NCBI RefSeq assembly: GCF_003667545.1
Contig: NZ_RCUV01000013.1
Coordinates: forward strand, 1 to 64,000
Source of the DNA: Mycetocola manganoxydans
GTDB taxonomy: Bacteria; Actinomycetota; Actinomycetes; Actinomycetales; Microbacteriaceae
Length of the DNA: 64,000 bases
Reading direction: 5' to 3'
In this document: one piece after another, positions 41,005-50,570 of the stretch
How the letters are laid out: every line of letters begins with the position of its first letter
Position numbering within the stretch: position 1 is the stretch's first letter
Notes under the pieces: generated by a model
Database searches by the model: none
What the model was told of the DNA's origin: nothing
What the model saw: the letters and a program-made list of their open reading frames with translations, nothing else
Translations under genes and position numbers: made by a program

Positions 41005-41484
41005 TCAACCACGACGAAGACCCCGAGCGGACTCAAACGGTGACCGGAAGAGAGCGCCCCACGTCTGCACCAAGTCCTCGTCGCGCTGCATCTCCATGCG
41101 ACGCGCGACCGGCTGCCACTCACGGTGCAACTCCTGCTCCAAACGTGCAGCCTGATTGTGCTGCGGTTCCGCTCGCCAGCGGCACTTATTCTTCCTGGGC
41201 ATTGCCTCTCCTTCCTTCTGCCGTCCGCCATACCGACGACCGGCCCACATCCCGGCAGCCGGCCGTGTAGCCGCTGCGTACGCTCTGCACACCTCGAACA
41301 CCGGGCATGCTTTGCAAATCTTTCGACAGGAAACCGCGTCCTCGTTCGCGAGGCTGTCTGCCGTGAACCTGTCATCACCACGACAGCTGGGCTCCCCGTC
41401 AAGAAGAGCGGTCACGAGATCATTTGCCGCCGCTCCCGCACGCGTCCCGGCCACATCACTCCTTCGCCATCGCTGATGATCCAA
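41005..41484 (-). CDS. WhiB-like iron-sulfur protein fused to a second segment
   Basis: 159 residues. The first 90 form a WhiB domain: Cys34, Cys57, Cys60 and Cys66 (C-x22-C-x2-C-x5-C) would bind a 4Fe-4S cluster, and GMWAGRRYG matches the family's G[VI]WGG turn. The remaining 65 residues (MPRKNKCRW onward) are of a different kind and are preceded, in frame, by a strong AAGGAAGGAGAGG site and ATG at 41202, so a second protein may be made internally. WhiB proteins modulate sigma-dependent transcription; phage-encoded versions are known in actinophages. Confidence 0.65.
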   Translation of the reverse strand: MDHQRWRRSDVAGTRAGAAANDLVTALLDGEPSCRGDDRFTADSLANEDAVSCRKICKACPVFEVCRAYAAATRPAAGMWAGRRYGGRQKEGEAMPRKNKCRWRAEPQHNQAARLEQELHREWQPVARRMEMQRDEDLVQTWGALFRSPFESARGLRRG

Positions 41485-41563
41485 ATATCGGTTGCGTCGG
41501 GTTTCGAAGAAATCCGACCTGGTCTAAGTGACTGGTCAACTCACTGGTCTTAACTGGTAGTGC

Positions 41564-41685
41564 GCAGAATCTGCCGGTTCATCATGCAGAATCTGCCGGT
41601 TCATCACGCAGAATCTGCCACTGGTGATGTCGAAATTTGCCGTTGATGCGTAGACAATCCGGCAGAATTTGCCGATGGTCAGTTC
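41564..41685. repeat. Iteron array, probable replication origin
   Basis: Three near-identical 22-bp units start at 41564, 41586 and 41608 (GCAGAATCTGCC followed by GGTTCATCA in the first two). A degenerate fourth lies at 41630, and another partial copy, GCAGAATTTGCC, at 41662. A 22-bp spacing equals two turns of DNA, as in iteron origins. They directly follow the stop of the replication-initiator-like gene. Confidence 0.75.
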
Positions 41686-42023
41686 CACCGCTTCCACTCT
41701 GGATCGGTCTCCCGGTAGCTGGCCGGCACGTTGAGCACGTACACGTTGCGCAGCCACCGGCCGCGACTCGACCGTCGCTTCTCCACGCTGAACAAGTGGA
41801 GGTTCTCCAACGCGCCGAGATGGTTCTGTACGGTACGAATGCTCTGACACGTCCAGTTCGCGATTGTCTGGTGCGACGGATATGCGAAGCCCTCCTCGGC
41901 GTTCTCGAACTCCGCAAGACATAGGAGGGTCAGCTTCTCGCCGGCCTTCATCGGACGCCACTCCCCGGACGCCTCTCTTATCTGCTGGGCCTCCCATGCC
42001 CAGTTTCTGGCTGAGATCGTCAC
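41679..42023 (-). CDS. Winged-helix replication initiator-like protein
   Basis: 114 residues. A helix-turn-helix is clear: KLTLLCLAEFENAEEGFAYPSHQTIANWTCQSIRTVQNHLGALENLHL (residues 30-77), the layout of N-terminal domains of phage or plasmid RepA-like proteins. SVEKRRSSRGRWLRNVYVLN forms the wing and strand. It lacks a primase or helicase domain, so it would only mark the origin and recruit host or helper proteins. Iterons overlap its 3' end. Confidence 0.68.
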   Translation of the reverse strand: MTISARNWAWEAQQIREASGEWRPMKAGEKLTLLCLAEFENAEEGFAYPSHQTIANWTCQSIRTVQNHLGALENLHLFSVEKRRSSRGRWLRNVYVLNVPASYRETDPEWKRWN

Positions 42024-42066
42024 GCACGTGCCCCCCTCCCCGCGACGTTGTCCTTCACTGCCGTGA

Positions 42067-42360
42067 TCACTGGGACCCCTCGAGGACGTTCAGAGCCTGA
42101 GCGCGTTCCCCAGCTGCCCTAAGCTGCTCGCATAGCTCAAACGCCTCCGCCACATCCAGCTCGGCATCACCCCGTAGGACCGGCACTACTTTCCACTGAT
42201 CGGTGTTCTCTCTCGAGAGAATCACGTGGCCGCCGTGAACTTCGATGCTGATTTCGACCAGCACGTTTCCTGGTCCAGCTGGCTCGTCAGTCAACAGTTG
42301 ACCAGCCACAGCGCCCTCGAAAAGGGCCGCGGAGTCGGGGGCGCTTGGTAACATGTTCAT
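42067..42360 (-). CDS. Hypothetical satellite protein
   Basis: 97 residues from ATG 42360, with GGAGGAGAAA upstream; the frame extends to 42525 without coding character. It is acidic and beta-rich: NVLVEISIEVHGGHVILSREN and QWKVVPVLRGDAELDVAEAF. No family recognised. Position suggests an early gene of the element. Confidence 0.55.
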   Translation of the reverse strand: MNMLPSAPDSAALFEGAVAGQLLTDEPAGPGNVLVEISIEVHGGHVILSRENTDQWKVVPVLRGDAELDVAEAFELCEQLRAAGERAQALNVLEGSQ

Positions 42361-42439
42361 GATCGTTTCTCCTCCTGCTTGGTTGAGGTTGCGGTTCTCG
42401 CCCTCGTCGCCCGTCCCGGCGCCGGGGGCATTTTTGTGC

Positions 42440-42622
42440 TCATTTCTTTGCCTCGCGGATTGCGATTCGCTGCAGACTCTGCTCGAGCGCCTTCGTAAGC
42501 GTCGGCAGGACGTCGAGCAGAGCATCAGCGCTCACGGGACCACGAAACCTGATGTGGACCGGTATGCGAGTGCTCCCGCATTCGATTGACAGGCGGGCCT
42601 CCCCGATCGGAACACCGACCAT
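42440..42622 (-). CDS. Hypothetical satellite protein
   Basis: 60 residues from ATG 42622, which overlaps the excisionase-like stop as TGATG, with GGAGG upstream. It reads as two strands (EARLSIECGSTRIPVHIRF) and a helix (DALLDVLPTLTKALEQSL). A longer start at 42670 is possible. No family recognised; coupled to the DNA-binding gene, it might be its partner. Confidence 0.52.
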   Translation of the reverse strand: MVGVPIGEARLSIECGSTRIPVHIRFRGPVSADALLDVLPTLTKALEQSLQRIAIREAKK

Positions 42623-42867
42623 CAGGAGGCCTCCGGCCCGGTAATACTTCGTTCGCTGGACTCGAGCCATGCAACGACATCCGACCGACGATAGACAACT
42701 GTTCGCGGAGTGGGCTTGAGAAATTTGGGGCCGCCTCTGCCCAGGTACCGAAGCTGGCCGAGAAGGCTGCGCGTCATACCGGGGACGAGCGCGCACACCT
42801 CGTCCGGGCTCAGATACTGCTCGGCATCCAGGGTCCCAACTGTCGATTGCCCTGCGGTCTCTTTCAT
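42622..42867 (-). CDS. Excisionase-like helix-turn-helix protein
   Basis: 81 residues from ATG 42867 (AAGGGA upstream). AEQYLSPDEVCALVPGMTRSLLGQLRYLGRGGPKFLK is an excisionase/MerR-type winged helix (landmarks at residues 15-50), followed by RTVVYRRSDVVAWLESSE, the conserved end of the HTH_17/Xis family. It probably bends DNA for element excision or represses the early promoter. It is divergent from the regulator at 42983. Confidence 0.68.
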   Translation of the reverse strand: MKETAGQSTVGTLDAEQYLSPDEVCALVPGMTRSLLGQLRYLGRGGPKFLKPTPRTVVYRRSDVVAWLESSERSITGPEAS

Positions 42868-42982
42868 GCGTATTCCCTTCATGAGCTATGTATGACCTTG
42901 CTGACTCAATGGAAACAGTTTGAGCCAGCTATGTCAAGGGCCAGTCATGACAAAGCTCGTGAAATGTGTCATCATTGGCGGC
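42868..42982. promoter_or_regulatory. Divergent control region of the satellite
   Basis: This 115-base gap separates the leftward excisionase/replication operon from the rightward regulator and integrase genes. It contains several TGTCA/TGACA half-sites (near 42932, 42945, 42966), an imperfect operator-like arrangement, and a minus-strand -35-like TTGACA at 42932-42937. Binding by one of the two flanking regulators is likely; no exact operator can be set. Confidence 0.45.
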
Positions 42983-43525
42983 ATGACAAATCCGTCCTCG
43001 ATCATCGCAGTGGGGTCCGAGACCGCAGACCTCCTTGGTGGCGAAGTTCGCATCCGCACGAATGCAAACGTGATGACAACAGGCGAACTCAACGATGGCG
43101 CGACTGTGGACATCGACATCGTGTACGACCCTGACCTGGGTCGCTACGTTGCGGAGTCAGTGAATGTGCGGCGAGGCGGCAACGGAACCGAAGTCACTGC
43201 TCGATTGATCCGAGAAGTCCGCGTGCAGGACGCGATCGTCTCGATTGCAATGAGCGATCTCATCGAGGTGCTTAGCAGCGATGAGGACGAGGACTACATC
43301 ACGGTTTCCTCCGGCCACGATTGGCTCGCCAAGGTCAAACCCGTGCGCGAGCGAAGTGCTTCCGATGACGCACTTAGAGATGCGGCCGTTATCTACACGA
43401 TCGCGCGTCTCGGGAACTGGCCACCCCTTGCGACAGTGGCAAAGCATCTCGGAGTCAGCCAAAGCACGGCGACCCGGCTAGTCGCCGACGCACGCGCACG
43501 AGGGCTCTTCTTCGATCATGGGTAG
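42983..43525 (+). CDS. Winged-helix regulator next to the integrase
   Basis: 180 residues from ATG 42983; in-frame starts at 42947 and 42920 are possible. Residues 1-110 are beta-rich with no known motif. The C-terminus (ATVAKHLGVSQSTATRLVADAR, residues about 150-171) is a helix-turn-helix of the winged-helix type, as in many actinophage-element proteins. Its stop overlaps the integrase start by 8 bases, so it and the integrase are coexpressed. Role as a repressor or directionality factor is inference. Confidence 0.6.
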   Translation: MTNPSSIIAVGSETADLLGGEVRIRTNANVMTTGELNDGATVDIDIVYDPDLGRYVAESVNVRRGGNGTEVTARLIREVRVQDAIVSIAMSDLIEVLSSDEDEDYITVSSGHDWLAKVKPVRERSASDDALRDAAVIYTIARLGNWPPLATVAKHLGVSQSTATRLVADARARGLFFDHG

Positions 43526-44669
43526 CGTCCAGGCTTACGAAACCGCGGCCGGAAAGCGGTGGCGCGTCCTCTACCGGCGCCCCGACCACCAGCAAACCCA
43601 GAAGCGCGGGTTCCCGAACAAGAAGGCCGCAGAGCTCTATCTGGCGTCAGTGGAGATCTCGAAAGCAAACGGCGAATACGTCGACCCTGCGGCCGCGCGA
43701 GCCGTCGTCGGGGATCTGGGTGTCGAATGGCTCGCCAGACAAACGCACCTGAAACCATCGGCGTTCCGCTCGCTCGACAGCGCCTGGCGGGTCCACGTCG
43801 AGCCGCGATGGGGCGCCACACCGATCGCAGCCATCATGCACACCGACGTGCAGAAATGGGTGTCAGAACTCGGCACAGGAACGAAGAACGAGAAGCCGAA
43901 GGGCTCAACCACCGTAAAGCGCTCCTACGGGGTACTCGCTGCAATCCTCGACGACGCGGTTCGGGATCGTCGACTCTCGAGCAACCCTGCCCGCGGGGTC
44001 AACCTGCCCCGCAAGACCTCGAAGAAACGTGTCTACCTCACGCACGCCCAGGTGCAGTTGCTCGCTGATTCTGCCGGCGTCCAGTCCACGCTCGTCCTGT
44101 TCCTCGCCTACACGGGTCTGCGGTGGGGTGAAGCAACCGGGATGAGGGTCCAGGACCTCGACGCGCTCAGACGGCGCGTGAGCGTCCACGAGAACGCTGT
44201 GAACGTCGGCGGTCGCATTGTGGTCGGCACCCCCAAGAGCCACGCCAGCCGGTCAGTGCCGTTTCCCGATTTTCTGTCCGAGCCCCTCGCCCGCCTCTGC
44301 GAGGGTAAAGAGCGCAGCGCGCTACTGTTCGGGAATGGCCGCGATCACCTGCGCTCCCCCGACGTGCGCGACGGCTGGTACGTGTCCGCGATCCGCAAGG
44401 CGCAGAGAATCGACCCCACGTTCCCGACGCTCACCCTGCACGACCTCCGCCACACGGCAGCATCCCTGGCCATCAGTGCCGGCGCAAACGTGAAAGCCGT
44501 GCAGAGGATGCTCGGACACGCATCCGCAGCCATGACACTTGACACCTACGCCGACCTGTTCGACGACGACCTCGACGCGGTTGCGACAGCACTGAATCAC
44601 GCTAAGGCGAACTCAACTGTTGCCAAAGTGTTGCCAATTCGACCCTCGAGCGCTGCCGAGAAAAGCTGA
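43518..44669 (+). CDS. int: Tyrosine integrase
   Basis: 383 residues. An N-terminal arm-binding domain (1-60, AP2-like), a core-binding SAM-like domain (about 65-160), then the catalytic domain with Arg202, Lys240, His308, Arg311, His334 and the nucleophile Tyr344 (HDLRHTAAS and LGHASAAMTLDTYADLF). It is complete, so the element may still excise. The gene ends 38 bases from the right attachment repeat and reads toward the tRNA gene, the usual place for an integrase. Confidence 0.93.
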   Translation: MGSVQAYETAAGKRWRVLYRRPDHQQTQKRGFPNKKAAELYLASVEISKANGEYVDPAAARAVVGDLGVEWLARQTHLKPSAFRSLDSAWRVHVEPRWGATPIAAIMHTDVQKWVSELGTGTKNEKPKGSTTVKRSYGVLAAILDDAVRDRRLSSNPARGVNLPRKTSKKRVYLTHAQVQLLADSAGVQSTLVLFLAYTGLRWGEATGMRVQDLDALRRRVSVHENAVNVGGRIVVGTPKSHASRSVPFPDFLSEPLARLCEGKERSALLFGNGRDHLRSPDVRDGWYVSAIRKAQRIDPTFPTLTLHDLRHTAASLAISAGANVKAVQRMLGHASAAMTLDTYADLFDDDLDAVATALNHAKANSTVAKVLPIRPSSAAEKS

Positions 44670-44706
44670 CTGCCGCATATTTGCTGACCTGTTGCACCGC
44701 TTGAAT

Positions 44707-44782
44707 TGGTACCCCCGGTGGGACTCGAACCCACACTGGAGCGATTTTAAGTCGCCTGTCTCTGCCATTGGACTACGGGGGC
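44707..44782 (-). tRNA. tRNA-Leu(UAA), short form, integration site
   Basis: A 73-base cloverleaf plus an encoded CCA: acceptor GCCCCCG paired with CGGGGGT (one G-U), anticodon stem GGCGA/TCGCT around CTTAAAA, and T arm GTGGG-TTCGAGT-CCCAC. The anticodon is UAA, a leucine codon reader, but the variable loop is only about five bases rather than the long arm expected of tRNA-Leu. Its 3' end is the element's right attachment core. Confidence 0.85.
44709..44732. mobile_element. attR core, 24-bp direct repeat
   Basis: Identical to 35335-35358. Here it forms the 3' end of the tRNA gene, so the tRNA is intact at this junction. The integrase gene lies immediately to its left, inside the element, which therefore spans about 9.4 kb. 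Confidence 0.92.
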
Positions 44783-44856
44783 GTGCGGTTCCAGCTTATT
44801 GCGATCGTGGCAGCGACCCAGACGACTAACGGATGCTCCGGGTCGCGTTAACCGAA

Positions 44857-44885
44857 GAAGCCCGGTCCGAATCGGACCGGGCTTC
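44857..44885 (-). terminator. NADH dehydrogenase gene terminator
   Basis: A 12- to 14-bp stem, GAAGCCCGGTCCG paired with CGGACCGGGCTTC, just past the stop of the minus-strand gene at 44899. The minus strand continues TTCGGTTAA, a poor U-tract, so it is probably a moderate terminator. Confidence 0.75.
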
Positions 44886-44898
44886 TCTCGTGCACGTC

Positions 44899-46323
44899 TT
44901 ACTTCGAAGCGGTGACGGCTTCCTTCTCGACCGCAGGCTTCGCGGCCTTCTTGGTCGCCGGCTTCTTGGCCTCGACCGGCTTCGCCGACTCAGGAGCAGC
45001 CGGCGGCTTCGGACGGGAGGCGAACTCCTCGAACGCAGCGCGCGGGTTCTGCACGGCGCTCAGGCTGACGATGTCGCGACCGAGGAAGACATTGCCGACC
45101 CAGCCGGCGATGACCCGGAGCTTGCGCTCCCAGCTCGGCATGGCGAGGCCGTGGTACCCGCGGTGCGCGAACCAGGCCGGGAAGCCCTTGATCGCGATCT
45201 TGCCGGACTGGAAGACACCCACACCGATTCCGAGGCCAGCGACGGCACCCATGTTCTTGTGGAAGTACTCCTTGGGCTCTTCGCCACGGAGGACGGCGAC
45301 GATATTTTTCGCCATGAGCTTGCCCTGGCGAACAGCGTGCTGAGCGTTCGGCACGCAGAAGCCGCCGACGCCACCACCGGAGAGGTCGCGGATCGCGGTC
45401 ACGTCGCCGGCACCCCAGGCATCCGGGATGATCTCGTCATCGGTACCGACGCGGAGGTCGGGGCGAACGACGAGGCGGCCGCGCTCTTCGATCGGAAGGT
45501 CCGTGTTGCGGACGATCTGCGGGTTCGCCATCACTCCGGCGGTCCAGACGATGAGGTCGGATTCGAACGTCTCACCGGTCGACAGCTCGATCTTGCCGCC
45601 GACAGCGGACGAAAGCTGGGTGTCGAGGTGCACGAGCGCTCCACGCTCGGCAAGGTTCTTGAGAACCCAGTGGCTCGTCTTCTCGCTGACCTCGGGCATG
45701 ATCCGGCCCATGGCCTCGATCAGGTGGAACTGGATGTCGTCGAACGAGATCTGCGGGTAGTTCTTGAGCAGTGCGCTGGCGAACGAACGAAGCTCCGCGA
45801 ACACCTCGATGCCGGCGAATCCTCCGCCGACGACGACGAAGTTGAGCAGACGGTCGCGCTCAGGACCGGCTGGGAGATTGGATGCCTTGTCGAAGTTCGA
45901 GAGCACGCGATCGCGAATCGCGACGGCCTCTTCGATCGTCTTGAGGCCGATTGCCTCATCGGCGACACCCGGGATCGGGAACGTGCGGGACACTGCACCC
46001 GCGGTGACCACGACGATGTCGTAGTCGAAGTCGTATGAGTCACCGACGGGGGGAACGATCGTCGCCTTCTTCTCGGCGTGGTTCACATTGGTGACCTTGG
46101 CGGTGATGACGTTCGTCTTCTTGAGGTGACGGCGCTGGGCGACGACCGCGTGACGCGGGTCGATCGAGCCCGCGGCGACCTCGGGGAGGAACGGCTGGTA
46201 CGTCATGTACGGAAGCGGGTCGACAACGGTGACCTCGGCTTCACCGTTACGAAGCCACTTTTCGAGCTTCCATGCGGTGTAGAAACCGGCATATCCGCCG
46301 CCGACGATCAGAATTTTTGGCAC
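44899..46323 (-). CDS. ndh: Type II NADH dehydrogenase
   Basis: 474 residues from GTG 46323 (GTAGGAG upstream). FAD-binding KILIVGGGYAGFYTAWKLEK is at the start, NAD-binding FVVVGGGFAGIEV near 175, and the second FAD motif DAWGAGDVTAIRD near 310. C-terminal helix region lies near the membrane (HRGYHGLAMPSWERK). It oxidises NADH and reduces menaquinone without pumping protons. The last 45 residues are an Ala/Lys/Pro-rich tail, (AKKPATKKAAKPA), unusual in length but common in this family of hosts. Confidence 0.92.
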   Translation of the reverse strand: MPKILIVGGGYAGFYTAWKLEKWLRNGEAEVTVVDPLPYMTYQPFLPEVAAGSIDPRHAVVAQRRHLKKTNVITAKVTNVNHAEKKATIVPPVGDSYDFDYDIVVVTAGAVSRTFPIPGVADEAIGLKTIEEAVAIRDRVLSNFDKASNLPAGPERDRLLNFVVVGGGFAGIEVFAELRSFASALLKNYPQISFDDIQFHLIEAMGRIMPEVSEKTSHWVLKNLAERGALVHLDTQLSSAVGGKIELSTGETFESDLIVWTAGVMANPQIVRNTDLPIEERGRLVVRPDLRVGTDDEIIPDAWGAGDVTAIRDLSGGGVGGFCVPNAQHAVRQGKLMAKNIVAVLRGEEPKEYFHKNMGAVAGLGIGVGVFQSGKIAIKGFPAWFAHRGYHGLAMPSWERKLRVIAGWVGNVFLGRDIVSLSAVQNPRAAFEEFASRPKPPAAPESAKPVEAKKPATKKAAKPAVEKEAVTASK

Positions 46324-46369
46324 GGTGAGAATTCTCCTACTGGGGGGTCGCAAGGACTCAAACAGGCTA

Positions 46370-47641
46370 CTACCTGCGAGCCACCCGCTTGAGATGCCGG
46401 GTGGCGCCGATGGCACCGAGCAATACTAGGGTACCAGTTCCCAGGAACAGGGCGAGCGGGAGGCTGATATACAGCAATGTCTCCCGGGTGGGCAGGAACG
46501 GGTTGGGCGCGGGAGGCGCTGCGTCGAGCGGCGGCACATCGGGCACCGAACCGGTGTCCTGCGGCACTGATTCCGGCGTCGCGTCTGCCTTGCGGTGCTG
46601 GGTGATCCAGGCGGCGAGGTCACCCATCGGGTTCTCCTCGACAGGAGCGACCTCTGCCGTGAGGGCGGCGGCGGCGTTCAGGTAGCCGTATCCGTAGACA
46701 GCGTTGGGCAGCGACTCACCTTCGACGGGACGGGCCGTACGGATGATCCGGTTGATGACGTTCGCGGCATCCATCGAGGGGTATCGGGACCGCACGAGGG
46801 CGGCGACTCCGGCGACGATGGGTGACGCGCCGCTCGTGCCCGCCCACTGGACGTAGCTTCCATCCGGCGAGACACCGACGAGTTCCTCGCTGGGAGCCGC
46901 AACCGACAGCGTGATTCCCTGGCTGGAAGCGTCGTAGCTGGCTTTCCCGGCGGGGTCGACGCCGGCGACGACGAGCACACCGGGGATGGTCGCCGGTGCG
47001 CCGACCTCTTCGGTGCCGCTCCCGCGGTTGCCTGCGGCAGCCACGACGATGACGTCTTTCTCGTAGGCGTAGGTGAAGGCTTCGTCCCAGCTCTCCGGCC
47101 AGTCCTTCGTGTTCGTCGTGAGCGACATGTTGATGACGTCTGCGCCGTTGTCGACGGCGAATCGGATGGCGTCGGCGATCTGGTCGGCGAACGGGATCGT
47201 CGAGCCGCTCGAGCCGAAGCCCACCGAGATGGAGATCAGATCGGCACCGGGCGCGGCACCGATGACACCGTTCCCCGAGCCGTTACCGCGACCGGCGGCG
47301 AGGGATGCCACCCAGCTGCCGTGCGGGTTCTCATCAGCGCTGCCGACCGGTGTCCGCCCGTTTGCGCTACCCACTCCGGACGCGTCGTGCCCGGCGATGA
47401 CTGCACCGGAGAACTCGGCGGGCCCCTCGGCGATGCCGGTGTCGATGACCGCGATCGTCGCACCTTCCCCGGTGCTGTAGCCCCAGGCATCCGCTATCCC
47501 GTAGTCGGCGAGCCAGTACTGCGCGTCGCGCACCGGGTCAGCGGCGGCAGGAACCGTTCCAGCGGCGACCGTGCCGAGCACGATGATGGCCGTGAGGCCT
47601 CCAGCAAAAATCCCCCGTCGTTTCTGCATACGCAGTGTCAC
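46370..47641 (-). CDS. Mycosin-like secreted subtilase
   Basis: 423 residues from GTG 47641. A signal peptide (about 1-34, ending PAAADP), then a peptidase S8 domain with Asp67 (VIDTGI), His107 (NPHGSW) and Ser near 275 (GTSGASP). A Pro/Asp-rich linker and one C-terminal transmembrane helix follow, leaving basic residues inside. This is the membrane-anchored mycosin plan; mycosins process type VII secretion substrates, but no ESX genes are nearby. GTGA overlaps the DUF501 stop, so it is coupled to that gene. Confidence 0.88.
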   Translation of the reverse strand: MTLRMQKRRGIFAGGLTAIIVLGTVAAGTVPAAADPVRDAQYWLADYGIADAWGYSTGEGATIAVIDTGIAEGPAEFSGAVIAGHDASGVGSANGRTPVGSADENPHGSWVASLAAGRGNGSGNGVIGAAPGADLISISVGFGSSGSTIPFADQIADAIRFAVDNGADVINMSLTTNTKDWPESWDEAFTYAYEKDVIVVAAAGNRGSGTEEVGAPATIPGVLVVAGVDPAGKASYDASSQGITLSVAAPSEELVGVSPDGSYVQWAGTSGASPIVAGVAALVRSRYPSMDAANVINRIIRTARPVEGESLPNAVYGYGYLNAAAALTAEVAPVEENPMGDLAAWITQHRKADATPESVPQDTGSVPDVPPLDAAPPAPNPFLPTRETLLYISLPLALFLGTGTLVLLGAIGATRHLKRVARR

Positions 47642-48165
47642 TCCCCCGTCGGATCGGGCTGTTCGGCGATGCACTGGCACACCGTCGGTGACCAGTCCGC
47701 CCGCGCGAGTGCGCGGTCACCGATCGGGTTCACTCCCGGGCCGGCAGCGAGGGCGTGGCCGACGAGAGCGTGCAGGCATTTCACGCGTACCGGCATCCCG
47801 CCTGCGGAGATGTTCGCCAGCTCGGGAACGACGGCGACGCTCTCCCTGTCAGCGAGGTACGCGTCGTGCGCCGAAGCGTACGCAGCGCGGAGTCCCTCAT
47901 CCGCCGCGAGGTCGTCGTTGTACTCGTTCATCACCTTGGTGGCCTCGAGGGTCGAGACAGCGGCAGTGGCCGCAGGGTGGGTGAGGTAATAGAAGGTGGG
48001 GAACGGCGTTCCATCATCGAGCCGGGGTGCCGTGGAGACAACGGTCGGGGCTCCGCAGACACACCGCGCCGCAATGCCGACGACGTTCCGAGCCGGTCGG
48101 CCGAGTTGGGCGGAGACCGCCCGGATGTCGTCGGCCGTCACAGGATCGAAGGGCGGTGTCGTCAT
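47638..48165 (-). CDS. DUF501 family protein
   Basis: 175 residues. The family is recognised by SAQLGRPARNVVGIAARCVCGAPTVV near the start (quoted in parts), FPTFYYLTHPAATAAVSTLEA in the middle, and CLHALVGHALAAGPGVNPIGD near 150. DUF501 proteins are confined to Actinobacteria and lie between ftsB and a protease or exopolyphosphatase gene; function unknown. Confidence 0.92.
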   Translation of the reverse strand: MTTPPFDPVTADDIRAVSAQLGRPARNVVGIAARCVCGAPTVVSTAPRLDDGTPFPTFYYLTHPAATAAVSTLEATKVMNEYNDDLAADEGLRAAYASAHDAYLADRESVAVVPELANISAGGMPVRVKCLHALVGHALAAGPGVNPIGDRALARADWSPTVCQCIAEQPDPTGE

Positions 48166-48182
48166 GCGTCCATTATCCCTGC

Positions 48183-48722
48183 TCAGGGTGTGGGCGCCGG
48201 CGTCGGAGTCTCGCTGGGCGAAGGCGCGGTCGACACATCGGCAAGTCCGGCACTGATCAGGGACGCGAGCATGGATTCGGCCCAGTTGACCCGGGTCGAT
48301 GTCAGCTCGGTGCTCACCGGACCCTCGTCCTCGCCGAACAGCGCCGCGTCGACGTCGTTGAGCACGATGAAACTCACCTCGCCCGGATTGACGTAGAAGA
48401 GACGGTCGCGCGCCTGGGTCTTCACATAGGTGCTGTCGTTCCAGCGCTCGCGCTCGGCACTCAACCGGTCGATTTCCTTCTCAGCGGCGTCGACGGATGC
48501 CTGCAATTGCGCGATCTGTTGCCGCTGCTCCACGTAGGCCTTGAGATTGGGGGCGATCACGATGATCCCGAGCACGAGAAGGCTCATCATCAGCAACCCG
48601 AATCCTGAGAAACGGATGCCGCGGATCCAGCTGCCCGCCTCGACCTCGGCCGGGGCGGCCTCCCGCGCTGCAGCGCGCCAGACTGTCGACGCCGCTTCCG
48701 TGCGTCCCGGTCGTCTCTTCAC
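48183..48722 (-). CDS. ftsB: FtsB/DivIC-type septum formation initiator
   Basis: 179 residues (GTG start). A short basic cytoplasmic N-terminus, one transmembrane helix (about 35-60), then a periplasmic-side coiled coil (QQIAQLQASVDAAEKEIDRLSAERERW, described by landmarks 68-94), and the RDRLFYVNPGEVSF segment typical of the family. It joins FtsL and FtsQ in the divisome. The position between eno and DUF501 is standard in Actinobacteria. Confidence 0.9.
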   Translation of the reverse strand: MKRRPGRTEAASTVWRAAAREAAPAEVEAGSWIRGIRFSGFGLLMMSLLVLGIIVIAPNLKAYVEQRQQIAQLQASVDAAEKEIDRLSAERERWNDSTYVKTQARDRLFYVNPGEVSFIVLNDVDAALFGEDEGPVSTELTSTRVNWAESMLASLISAGLADVSTAPSPSETPTPAPTP

Positions 48723-48770
48723 GCGCCGTTCCCCTCTGTGATCTCGGCTGTTCGGGCCTGACGGTTAAGC

Positions 48771-48812
48771 ACAACTCCCGGCAAGCGTCTGTCGACGCGT
48801 ACCGGGAGTTGT
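48771..48812 (-). terminator. eno terminator
   Basis: An 11-bp stem, ACAACTCCCGG paired with CCGGGAGTTGT, with a nested GCGTC/GACGC. It lies 11 bases past the eno stop and before ftsB, so ftsB probably has its own promoter or relies on read-through. Confidence 0.75.
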
Positions 48813-48822
48813 TCGAAACGGT

Positions 48823-50570
<1,748 letters not shown>

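Noticed and set aside
41564-41685. CRISPR array at the 22-bp repeats
   Set aside because: The copies are directly adjacent, degenerate and without spacers of regular length, and no cas genes exist in the window. Iterons fit better.
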